A program made the translations under genes and the position numbers. From Lutibacter maritimus (GTDB lineage: Bacteria > Bacteroidota > Bacteroidia > Flavobacteriales > Flavobacteriaceae), in assembly GCF_900116115.1 (NCBI RefSeq), contig NZ_FOZP01000003.1:310001-374000 (forward strand): a stretch of DNA of 64,000 bases, read 5' to 3'. Of the stretch, positions 1-8,176 are shown piece after piece. Numbering within the stretch: position 1 is the first letter of the stretch; every line of letters starts with the position of its first letter. Below the pieces are notes generated by a model that worked only from the letters and a program-made list of their open reading frames with translations, did no database searches and was not told where the DNA came from.

Positions 1-99
1 AGCTATTAAATCCCCAAATTCGTAGGTATCCTCTTTACAACCAGCAATAATTACCAATGTTAAAAGAGCAATTCCAATTATATATTTTATGTTTTTCAT
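1..99 (-). CDS. Lipoprotein, N-terminal fragment (runs off left edge)
   Basis: Thirty-three codons are visible from the ATG at 97-99 (minus strand) to the window edge, still open. They read as a lipoprotein signal peptide (two Lys/Asn-rich residues, a hydrophobic stretch, then AGC) followed by KEDTYEFGDLIA. It is the next gene of the susC-susD operon, starting 19 bp after the stop of the upstream lipoprotein. From memory, lipoproteins with this kind of start in flavobacterial beta-glucan loci are often PKD-containing GH16 laminarinases or surface glycan-binding proteins. That identity is inference, because no catalytic sequence lies inside the window. Confidence 0.75.
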   Translation of the reverse strand, partial: MKNIKYIIGIALLTLVIIAGCKEDTYEFGDLIA

Positions 100-117
100 T
101 TTATAATATTTTTTTAA

Positions 118-2187
118 TTACTTAACAAGCTTAAATGTCCAATATCCTGCTCCATAATATAACACCAAAGTCATTGTATTTCCACCATCAGAAAAAGTAG
201 CATCATAGGTAATTGAACCTGGAGCATTTGCTGGATCTGATAATTCGCCACCATTATATGGTTTTGGAATTCCTAAATATGCACCTGTTCCAATAACTGT
301 TACAGTTCCTGCAGTTGCATCGTACGAATATGTTGCTAATGTAGAGCCATCATGAGGCGCCACAGGAGTACCACAACCTTCTGTTCCTTGCCAAGTTTCA
401 ATCCAAGTACTTCCACCTAATTCATTTTTAAATGAACCATTTGCTGAGAAAATATATTCGTCATCAAATAAACAAGCTCTTCCTGTTACATCATCTGCAC
501 TATTTCCCCACCAGTTTCCTGATCCGTAAGAGTCTCCAACCATAAAAGCATAAGCTTCAGGTGCCAATTTCCAGTTACCAACAACTGGAGGTACATCTCT
601 AACAAGTTTAAACGTCCAAAAACCAGCGCCATAGTAAAGTGATAAAGTCATTGTATTGTCATTATCAGAAAGCACAACATCATATGTAATAGAATCTGGA
701 GCATTTGAAGGTGAAGCTAACTCTCCACCATTGTAAGGTTTAGAAATTCCTAAATAAGCACCCTTTCCTGTAACGGTAAGTTTACCCGAAACTTCATCAT
801 AATAAAATGATGCTGCAGCAGAACCATTATGCGGAGCTACTGGAGTTCCACAACCTTCAGAAACTCCTTGCCAAGCTTCAACCCAAGTTGATCCATCCAT
901 AACGTTTTTAAAAGAACCATCATTTGCAAAAACATATTTGTCATCAAATAAACAAGCTCTTGCAGTTACGTCTCCTGCGCTATTTCCCCACCAATCACCA
1001 GAACCGTAAGTAGGTCCAACTTTAAAAGCATTTGCTTCAGGAGCTAATTTCCATGTTCCTGATAAAACTGATGGTGCAGATGGTGCTTTGTAGAAATAAA
1101 TATTATCTACAAAAATAGATCCAGCTCCTACAAATTTAAATTGGTGAATATTATCTAATGCCAATCCTAAATCAGAAAAATATGATAAAGGAATATCAAA
1201 ACTATTCCATTGGTCAGCTAAAAGAGTTAATGCAAAGAATTTTTCGTTTTCAGCAGCAATTCCAACTGGAAGTGGATAAAATTCAATAGTATTTGCAGTT
1301 GCAGACCAAACATCAATATGTAAAGTTTCCATTCCAGAAACGTTTTGAGCTGCACCAATTTGAATACCTTGGTAATTTAAATTACTGTATTGTAACATTG
1401 CATCGCCATTTAAACTAAATGCAGTGTAAATAGTGTTTTGCCACCAATATGGATTAAAATCACTACCTGCAACATTGGTATAAGAATCACTAAAAATAGA
1501 AATATAGTCAGTTGCCTGTCTTCCTGGTTGTGCTGGTGCAGATTTTATTGGTTGTAAAATTTCAGTTACTTCAAAATCTGTCACAACATATTCAGTTGTT
1601 GCAATTGCACCACCTTTTAATACTACTTTAATAGTATAAGTTCCAGGATTTGCATACGTGTAAGAAACTTTATCACCAACATTTGCTGTTAGCACTGTTT
1701 CAACTCCATTTTCAACAAAATATGCATCATAAAACATAGCAAATTTTGTGTCATTAGGAACCGTAACATTTACTTGTTTCGATTTTGCTGCATCATTCGC
1801 AATAATTGGATCAGTTCCAAACTCAGGCGCTTGAAATGATACAACTATTTCTTTAGCATATTCTGTTGTTAATCCTGTTATTCCTTTTGCTGCAATTCCT
1901 ACTGTATAAGACCCTTCGGCATATACATGTGAGGCTTTTTTTCCAGCTTTAATAGTTGCAGAAGCTGATGTATCTCCAAAATTGATATCATAAGCTACGG
2001 CTCCTTCAGCGCTTGGTGCTATTGAGACTAATCCTGTATTATCTTGAGTAATTGTAAACAGCGCTTCAACATTTGTTGGAGCCACTGCTGACTTTGTAAA
2101 ATCAAGATTATTCATTTCGTCATTTGAACAGCTCCAAAGTACTGCAATCAATAAGATTGCGTTTAAAATATATTTAAATACTTTCAT
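118..2187 (-). CDS. PUL surface glycan-binding lipoprotein with PKD-like domains and duplicated C-terminal modules
   Basis: The protein has 689 residues. A lipoprotein signal ends in LWSC, followed by SNDEMNN, an acidic region compatible with surface export. Residues about 35-210 look like two PKD/Ig-like beta domains (for example ATIKAGKKASHVYAEGSYTV and YANPGTYTIKVVLKGG). The middle, about 225-370, resembles a carbohydrate-binding jelly roll. The C-terminus carries two tandem modules of roughly 155 residues, each starting GxWKLAPEAxAF, with WWGNSA, ACLFDD, EGCGTPVAPH, YNGGEL and a YYGAGxWTFKLV ending. No glycosidase catalytic motif is visible, so a SusE/F-like role in holding polysaccharide at the cell surface is inferred. 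It lies 15 bp after susD in the same operon. Confidence 0.8.
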   Translation of the reverse strand: MKVFKYILNAILLIAVLWSCSNDEMNNLDFTKSAVAPTNVEALFTITQDNTGLVSIAPSAEGAVAYDINFGDTSASATIKAGKKASHVYAEGSYTVGIAAKGITGLTTEYAKEIVVSFQAPEFGTDPIIANDAAKSKQVNVTVPNDTKFAMFYDAYFVENGVETVLTANVGDKVSYTYANPGTYTIKVVLKGGAIATTEYVVTDFEVTEILQPIKSAPAQPGRQATDYISIFSDSYTNVAGSDFNPYWWQNTIYTAFSLNGDAMLQYSNLNYQGIQIGAAQNVSGMETLHIDVWSATANTIEFYPLPVGIAAENEKFFALTLLADQWNSFDIPLSYFSDLGLALDNIHQFKFVGAGSIFVDNIYFYKAPSAPSVLSGTWKLAPEANAFKVGPTYGSGDWWGNSAGDVTARACLFDDKYVFANDGSFKNVMDGSTWVEAWQGVSEGCGTPVAPHNGSAAASFYYDEVSGKLTVTGKGAYLGISKPYNGGELASPSNAPDSITYDVVLSDNDNTMTLSLYYGAGFWTFKLVRDVPPVVGNWKLAPEAYAFMVGDSYGSGNWWGNSADDVTGRACLFDDEYIFSANGSFKNELGGSTWIETWQGTEGCGTPVAPHDGSTLATYSYDATAGTVTVIGTGAYLGIPKPYNGGELSDPANAPGSITYDATFSDGGNTMTLVLYYGAGYWTFKLVK

Positions 2188-2202
2188 AATTTTAATTTTT
2201 AT

Positions 2203-3726
2203 TTAGTAGTTTGGATTTTGTACTAATTTGGTATTTTCCAATTCCTTATAAGGTATTGGGAAAATTTCATGTTTCCCAGAAACAAATCCTCTAGAAGCCA
2301 ATTTAGCTTGTAATTTTCCATTTCTTCTTAAATCGAACCAACGGTGTCCTTCACCTGCTAATTCTAATCTTCTTTCAGCTAAAATATTATCCATACTTAC
2401 AGGAATAGAAGGCAAACCAACTCTTGCTCTTACGGCATCTAATAATGCTTGTGCTCTTGTGCCAGTTCCGTTTAAAGCTTCTGCTTCTAATAGATACGTA
2501 TCAGCCAATCTGATTACATAAGAATTTTGACGGTGATTTAACCACATATCCCCTGCTCCTGTGTGCTCTTCTGCAACAGTTGGAGCAAATTTATTTAAGA
2601 AGTATCCAGTATCTTGATACCCTGGAGAATATTGAATTTTACCTTGTTCTGATAATGCTTTTAAATCTAAAACAGTTGCTTCAAATCTAGGATCATTTTT
2701 AAGTAAATCATATAATTCAGGAATAATAGGATTAAAGCTCCATCCTGAAGAATATGCAGGAACATTATCATTTACATCTAAATCTACAAAACCTCTTGGC
2801 CCCACCATTGTACAAATCATGTTTCCTTCAGCATCATCGTTATAAGCATTTCCCCAACCAGCTAAACTTAAATTAGTATGAGTAACTTCTAAAATAGATT
2901 CTGTATTAAATTTATTATCAATTTGCCATAGGTCATTGAAATTAGCTAATAATTTATATCCATAAGGACTAGTAGCTCCTGGCGTACCATTTACAGCTGC
3001 AAATTGGGCTGCAGCTTCCGCTTTTTTACCTTGTTCTAAGTAAACTTTTCCTAAAACTGCTTGCGCAGCTCCTTTCGTAAATCTACCTAATTCATCAGAA
3101 TTTAATGTAGTTGGTAATCCTGCAATTGCATCTAATAAGTCTATTTCAATTTGAGCATATACTTCTTCTGGTGTTGATTGAACAACATTATAAGTTTCTG
3201 CTGGATCTACCGGTGCTGTAAATAATGGAATGTTTTTAAATAAACGTACTAAATTAAAATGGTAGTAAGCTCTTAACGCTTTTGATTCTGCCATATATCT
3301 AGCTTTTAATGTTTCATCCATTGGCACATCTGGTAATTTCAAAATCATCATATTTGCTCTAAAAATACCTTTGTAATAATCACTCCAGAATGATGAAGGC
3401 ATTTCAATTGCATTTAAAGTATAATTTGAAAAAGACTGGATTCCTGCTCCATCAGTAGAGTTACCTCCACCTGCATAATGGTCATCAGAACCTGCGTTCA
3501 TCATAGTTACCATGTTTTCAAAACCTCCAGAGTTTTTTCTCATAAAATCATATTCTGCAACTAACCCCGCAAATGCTTCAGTTTCGTTTGCATAATAGTT
3601 TCCTGAAAGAAACTGTCCAGAAGGATCTACTTCCAAATAGTCTTCAGAACAAGAGAATATTGTCGCCAATAATGCTACTGCTAATATTGGTAACCTATAT
3701 ATTTTTAATTTCATAATTCTTTTCAT
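2203..3726 (-). CDS. SusD/RagB-family nutrient-binding outer-membrane lipoprotein (PUL 1)
   Basis: The protein has 507 residues, the usual SusD length. The lipoprotein signal ends in IFSC followed by SEDYLEVDPSG, the classic SusD start. Family features include the helical TPR-like stretch (ESKALRAYYHFNLVRLFKNIPL), the loop listing TYLLEAEALNGTG, and the C-terminal GEGHRWFDLRRNGKL with the closing FPIPYKELENTKLVQNPNY. It forms the lid of the SusC channel and captures oligosaccharides at the surface. It sits 5 bp after susC and is co-transcribed with it. ATG at 3726 is used; an internal ATG four codons later is an alternative start. Confidence 0.95.
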   Translation of the reverse strand: MKRIMKLKIYRLPILAVALLATIFSCSEDYLEVDPSGQFLSGNYYANETEAFAGLVAEYDFMRKNSGGFENMVTMMNAGSDDHYAGGGNSTDGAGIQSFSNYTLNAIEMPSSFWSDYYKGIFRANMMILKLPDVPMDETLKARYMAESKALRAYYHFNLVRLFKNIPLFTAPVDPAETYNVVQSTPEEVYAQIEIDLLDAIAGLPTTLNSDELGRFTKGAAQAVLGKVYLEQGKKAEAAAQFAAVNGTPGATSPYGYKLLANFNDLWQIDNKFNTESILEVTHTNLSLAGWGNAYNDDAEGNMICTMVGPRGFVDLDVNDNVPAYSSGWSFNPIIPELYDLLKNDPRFEATVLDLKALSEQGKIQYSPGYQDTGYFLNKFAPTVAEEHTGAGDMWLNHRQNSYVIRLADTYLLEAEALNGTGTRAQALLDAVRARVGLPSIPVSMDNILAERRLELAGEGHRWFDLRRNGKLQAKLASRGFVSGKHEIFPIPYKELENTKLVQNPNY

Positions 3727-3731
3727 TTTTA

Positions 3732-6700
3732 TTAAAATTGTACGTTAACCCCCATCATAAATGATTGTGCTTGTGGGTAATACCCCTTATCAATTCCCAT
3801 TACACTTCCTCCAATTTCAGGATCGTATCCTGTATAATTAGTTATTGTTAGTAAATTTTCTCCTGTTACATAGATTCTAAGTTTGGAAGCTCCAATTTTT
3901 TCAACTATGTTATTTGGTAATGAGTATCCTAATTGAACCGTTTTAAATCTTAAGAAATCACCATCTTCTAAATAGAAATCTGAGAACTTCCCAAAGTTAC
4001 CATTTGGATCGTTATTTGTTAATCTTGGGTATGAATTAGTTGATCCTTCTCCAGTCCATCTTCCTAATGCAGATGTTTGGTGGTTTGCATTAGCTACATC
4101 TAGTCTTCTTAAACCTTGGAAAATTTTATTTCCAGCAACTCCTTGAGTAAATACCATAAAATCAAATCCTTTATAATCTAAGTTTAATGTTAAACCAAAA
4201 GTATATTTTGGTAATGGTGTTCCTAAGAATGCTTTATCTTCATCAGAAATTTCTCCATCTCCATTGTTATCCTTCCATTTAAAATCTCCAGGTACTGCAT
4301 TTGGTTGAATTGGAGTTCCTGCATCATTTACATAAGAATTTACTTCATTTATGTTTTGGAAAACTCCATTGGTTTGGTAACCATAAAATGTGTTAATAGA
4401 TTCTCCTATTTGAATTCTAGTAACCTCACCCATCGATTGAAATCCTGCACCTCCACCAATAAATTCTTTACCATCTCCTAAGTAGGTAACTTCATTTTTA
4501 ATGTAAGATACGTTTCCATTAGCTTTAAAATTAAAGTCTCCAAAAGATTTTCTATAGCCAACTTCAAACTCTAATCCCGTGTTTTTCATATCAGCAACGT
4601 TTCCTAATGGACTTCCTGAAGCTCCAACATATCCTGGAATTTCAACAGGTCTTAAAATTCCATTAGTTTCTTTAATGAAATAATCAAAATTTACATCAAT
4701 GTTTTCAAACAATCTTGCTTCAAAACCAATGTTTGTTTGTGCTGTCTCTTCCCATTTTAAATCTGGGTTATCTGGAGCATTCGGGCTATAACCTGTATAA
4801 ATTACACCAGGATCTCCAAAAGTATAATTTCTACCACCTCCTACTAAAGCTAAATATCCAAAATCTCCAATGGCATCATTACCTGTTATACCATAACCAC
4901 CTCTAATTTTCAATTTAGTAACAACATTATTTTCTGGCCAGAAAGCTTCTTTTGTAGCTACCCAACCTGCAGAAAATGAAGGGAAAATACCAAATTTATT
5001 ATTAGTACCAAATCTTGAAGAACCATCACGACGAACAATACCTGTAAATAAATATTTTTCATCATAGTTATAGTTTAATCTAGAGAATAATGATATTACT
5101 TTATGCTCTGTTCCCGTCCAAGAATAACCAACTTTTTGATCATCTGTTACTGGAAAATTAAAACTAGCTTGATCTCTTGAAGTTACTGGTAAATCAAAAT
5201 AAGTGATACCAACCCCACTAGAAATACCATCAACATATACACCTTGTCCTAATAAAACAGAGAAGTCATGTAATCCAAATACTTTTGAATATGATACCGT
5301 ATTTTCTAAATTCCATCCAAAACCTTTACTTCTACTTCTAGATAAACGGTTTTGAGAATTTACACTTGTTGCTTGTAAATAATATTCAGGAGTAAATCCT
5401 TCATCTCCCCAATAAGACACTTTTCCACTTAATGATGATTTAAAAACTAAATTCTCTATAGGTGTAACATCAATATATACATTTCCAACAACATCATCTG
5501 ACCAACCATAGTTTCCTATAGATCTTTGAATATCTGCTAAAGGGTTTGTCATTTCTTGTCCAACCCAAGTTGAAATTCCATAAGGATTTCCATTTTTATC
5601 TCTAAAAACTGGATTAGTACTATAAGGAGCTCCATTTGCAACAACAGGATCTGTTATAACTAAAGGTGTAATTGGATCTAAATTTATTGCAGAACTTAAT
5701 GGTCCACCAAATTCTGAATTTGTTCCAATTCCCATTGATCTTTTATGAGCATATCCTAAAGTTTGACCTACTTTTATATAGTCAGAAATTTTGTGAGTAG
5801 AGTTTAATCTAATATTCTTTTTATTAAACTGTGAAACTTCAGACATTACAATTCCTTCTTGATCACTTAAACCAAATGAAGCATAAAATGTAGAAACATC
5901 ATTACCTCCATTTAAATTAATTTCGTGTGAAGTTCTCATTGCACTGTCATTAAAAATAACATCTTGCCAATCTGTTCCTTGTCCAAGAGCTGCAATATTT
6001 GAGAAAACAATTGGTCCACCATCTGCAACAGATTTTTCATTCATTATCGCTCCATATTCAGCAGCATTTAATAATGATAATTTTTTTGAAGCTTGAGAAA
6101 CACCAATAAAAGTGTTATAACTTACATTCACCTTTCCTTGCTTACCTTTTTTAGTTGTAATCAAAATCACCCCTGCAGCGGATCTTGCGCCGTAAATAGC
6201 CAATGAAGCAGCATCTTTCAGTACTTCAATAGATTGGATGTCTGATTGATTTAGGTAACCAATTCCTCCTGAGTCTACTACAACACCATCAATAACCCAT
6301 AATGGATTATTATTTCCAAAAGTTGTAATACCACGTACTCTTACAGTTGACGAAGATCCAGGTTGTCCAGCATCTGCAGCAATTACTACCCCTGAAACTC
6401 TACCTTGAAGTGCTTGTTCAACTCTTTCTACTGGTAAACCTTCTAAGTCCTCTGCTTTTACACTGGAAATTGCACCAGTAACAACACTTTTCTTTTGAGT
6501 ACCATAACCAACTACTACAACTTCATCTAAACTTTGAGTGTCTTCAGATAAAGTTACCTTCATAGGGTTACCATTAACTACTAATACTTCTTTAGTAGTA
6601 AATCCAATATAGGAGAAAACCAATGTTTCGCCTTTTTCAATGTTAGAAATTGTAAAATTTCCATCAAAGTCTGTAGAAGCACCTTTAGTTGTATTTTTAA

Positions 6701-6827
6701 CAACTATAGTTACACCAGGTAATGGTGAACCATTTGTATCGACTACATTTCCTTTTACTTCATAGTTTTGTGAGTAAGTACATAACCCTACAAAACTGAG
6801 AAAAATTGATAATAAAAGTGATTTCAT
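3732..6827 (-). CDS. SusC/RagA-family TonB-dependent oligosaccharide transporter (PUL 1)
   Basis: The protein has 1031 residues when started at the ATG at 6825-6827, which gives a clean signal peptide (MKSLLLSIFLSFVGLCTYSQ). The frame is open for 28 further codons upstream, but those residues are charged and do not form a signal. An N-terminal carboxypeptidase-regulatory-like beta domain (about 22-100) is followed by the TonB box region DEVVVVGYGTQKKS, the plug (QALQGRVSGV, IRSIEVLKDAA-type motif, GVILITTKKGK) and a 22-strand-type barrel. It lacks the STN signalling domain, unlike the SusC at 42274, which fits control by a SusR-like regulator rather than an anti-sigma factor. It imports glucan fragments across the outer membrane with SusD. 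Confidence 0.95.
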   Translation of the reverse strand: MKSLLLSIFLSFVGLCTYSQNYEVKGNVVDTNGSPLPGVTIVVKNTTKGASTDFDGNFTISNIEKGETLVFSYIGFTTKEVLVVNGNPMKVTLSEDTQSLDEVVVVGYGTQKKSVVTGAISSVKAEDLEGLPVERVEQALQGRVSGVVIAADAGQPGSSSTVRVRGITTFGNNNPLWVIDGVVVDSGGIGYLNQSDIQSIEVLKDAASLAIYGARSAAGVILITTKKGKQGKVNVSYNTFIGVSQASKKLSLLNAAEYGAIMNEKSVADGGPIVFSNIAALGQGTDWQDVIFNDSAMRTSHEINLNGGNDVSTFYASFGLSDQEGIVMSEVSQFNKKNIRLNSTHKISDYIKVGQTLGYAHKRSMGIGTNSEFGGPLSSAINLDPITPLVITDPVVANGAPYSTNPVFRDKNGNPYGISTWVGQEMTNPLADIQRSIGNYGWSDDVVGNVYIDVTPIENLVFKSSLSGKVSYWGDEGFTPEYYLQATSVNSQNRLSRSRSKGFGWNLENTVSYSKVFGLHDFSVLLGQGVYVDGISSGVGITYFDLPVTSRDQASFNFPVTDDQKVGYSWTGTEHKVISLFSRLNYNYDEKYLFTGIVRRDGSSRFGTNNKFGIFPSFSAGWVATKEAFWPENNVVTKLKIRGGYGITGNDAIGDFGYLALVGGGRNYTFGDPGVIYTGYSPNAPDNPDLKWEETAQTNIGFEARLFENIDVNFDYFIKETNGILRPVEIPGYVGASGSPLGNVADMKNTGLEFEVGYRKSFGDFNFKANGNVSYIKNEVTYLGDGKEFIGGGAGFQSMGEVTRIQIGESINTFYGYQTNGVFQNINEVNSYVNDAGTPIQPNAVPGDFKWKDNNGDGEISDEDKAFLGTPLPKYTFGLTLNLDYKGFDFMVFTQGVAGNKIFQGLRRLDVANANHQTSALGRWTGEGSTNSYPRLTNNDPNGNFGKFSDFYLEDGDFLRFKTVQLGYSLPNNIVEKIGASKLRIYVTGENLLTITNYTGYDPEIGGSVMGIDKGYYPQAQSFMMGVNVQF

Positions 6828-7080
6828 ATATAAATGATTAATTAAGTTTTTATAAAGATACCCTGATTTTAAGCTTTTTCTTAAAATGATACCTATACAA
6901 AAAACATACATCTTGTAATTTAATAAATGTCAATTTAACATATAATTAAGATAATTTTGATCTTAAATTCAGTGTTTACAATAGTGCAGCGGCCATTTTA
7001 AGTCTTTATTATCATCACTATTTTTTTTTAATATTGTAACTACTAAAACCTTATAGTTAGCGTAATGTTGAGTTCATGTT

Positions 7081-7111
7081 GTGGTAAATTTTTTAACTGT
7101 AGTGGTAAATT
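7081..7111. promoter_or_regulatory. Direct repeat, candidate operator upstream of susC (PUL 1)
   Basis: GTGGTAAATT occurs at 7081-7090 and again at 7102-7111, 21 bp apart centre to centre, which is two helical turns. This geometry suits a dimeric or tandemly bound activator. The neighbouring SusR-like regulators are candidate binders. Function is inferred from position and repetition only. Confidence 0.4.
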
Positions 7112-7390
7112 TATATTTTTAAATACCTACAGCATAAATTTTCTTCTTATTTGGTAAAGGCATTAAGGATTATTTAACAAAACTTCTTAATTTTTTCAAA
7201 AAAAATGAGCTCAAATAGACTCCATTAAATTTACAACAATTTTCTATAAAATTATATTTAAAAAAATGATTTACAGTGATTTATACACATAAAATTATGA
7301 ACAGTATTTATAATTTTGATACCATTTTCTTGCATAAAGAATAAGATAAACCTTAGTAAAAAATTTGGATTAAAAGATGAAAAAATACCA

Positions 7391-7431
7391 TAAAAAAAAG
7401 AAGCATTGTGCTACAGTGCTTCTTTTTTTAA
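7391..7431 (-). terminator. Intrinsic terminator of the GH5/FN3-lipoprotein unit
   Basis: The stem 7400-7408 pairs with 7414-7422 (GAAGCATTG / CAGTGCTTC, one G-U pair) around a 5-nt loop. It is flanked by A-rich and T-rich tracts, so on the minus strand it ends in a U-run. It lies about 50 bp past the lipoprotein stop codon and insulates it from the susC leader. Confidence 0.75.
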
Positions 7432-7472
7432 TTAAATCAAGTATTATTACAGTATAAAAGTGAAAAGTTAAT

Positions 7473-8171
7473 TTAATCTGTTTGAAAATTCCAAACTTGA
7501 CCAATAGTTTGTCCTCCTTTATTGTCTTTAACAACCACTTTCCAATAATAAGTTGTTGAGGCACTCACATTTTTAGCAAGTGTTTTACCACTAATATTAT
7601 CGGCAATTTTTGCTTGGGGTGGATTTACAGTATCTAAAAACACATCATACGTTAAAGTATCTGAACTATCAACATCAGAAGCATTCCAAGCTAACTCAAC
7701 TGTAGGGGTTTGAATCAATAAATTTAAAGTTGGTTTTATCAGTTCCGGAGTGAAAGGTGCATAATTAGCTACACCTATACCATAGGTATAAAACTTATAA
7801 CTTGGTGAAAAACTTCCAGCTAAACTTTTACTATCAATGGCTTTTACTCTCCAATAATACGCTATATTATTTTCAAGCGTAATTAAAGCACTTGTTGAAC
7901 TTGTGTTAATATTTTGAATAATTTGAGCAAATTGATTATCCTTTGCTACTTGTATTTCATAACTTATTGCATCGTTGTTAGGATCTGTTGCAGCTGTCCA
8001 TTCAAAAGTTACAACCTTATCGACACACAATGAATTATTAACAGGACTTGTTAACGATGGAGTGGAAGGTGCTTTGTTTAGATCTGGAGTTACTGGTGAG
8101 GGATCATCACCTCCTCCTCCGCAAGAAAATAATAAAATACTTACTATACTTAAAATAAAAATGTGTTTCAT
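7473..8171 (-). CDS. Lipoprotein with two fibronectin type III-like domains
   Basis: The protein has 232 residues. The signal peptide ends in LLFSC followed by GGGGDDPSP, a glycine/aspartate spacer typical of surface-exposed lipoproteins in this phylum. Two FN3-like domains follow, about residues 35-130 and 140-231. Each has a TFEWTAATDPNNDAISYEIQ-type strand pattern and a YYWRVKAIDSKS or YYWKVVVKDNKGG strand near its end. There is no catalytic motif. It starts only 5 bp after the GH5 gene and shares its terminator, so it is probably a binding or scaffold partner of that enzyme at the cell surface. The exact ligand cannot be read from sequence. Confidence 0.75.
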   Translation of the reverse strand: MKHIFILSIVSILLFSCGGGGDDPSPVTPDLNKAPSTPSLTSPVNNSLCVDKVVTFEWTAATDPNNDAISYEIQVAKDNQFAQIIQNINTSSTSALITLENNIAYYWRVKAIDSKSLAGSFSPSYKFYTYGIGVANYAPFTPELIKPTLNLLIQTPTVELAWNASDVDSSDTLTYDVFLDTVNPPQAKIADNISGKTLAKNVSASTTYYWKVVVKDNKGGQTIGQVWNFQTD

Positions 8172-8176
8172 AAAAT

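Larger units (their letters stand above)
6828..7472. promoter_or_regulatory. 645-bp leader and promoter region upstream of susC (PUL 1)
   Basis: No gene is supported here. The left part is the susC upstream region on the minus strand, very AT-rich. It contains a 10-bp direct repeat at 7081-7090 and 7102-7111 (listed separately), about 255 bp before the susC start. The right end, 7391-7431, holds the terminator of the GH5-lipoprotein transcription unit. I could not identify a confident TAnnTTTG box for susC. Confidence 0.5.

Noticed and set aside
6828-6911. Longer start for the PUL 1 SusC, 28 codons upstream
   Set aside because: The extra residues are charged and do not form a signal peptide; the ATG at 6825-6827 gives a textbook one.
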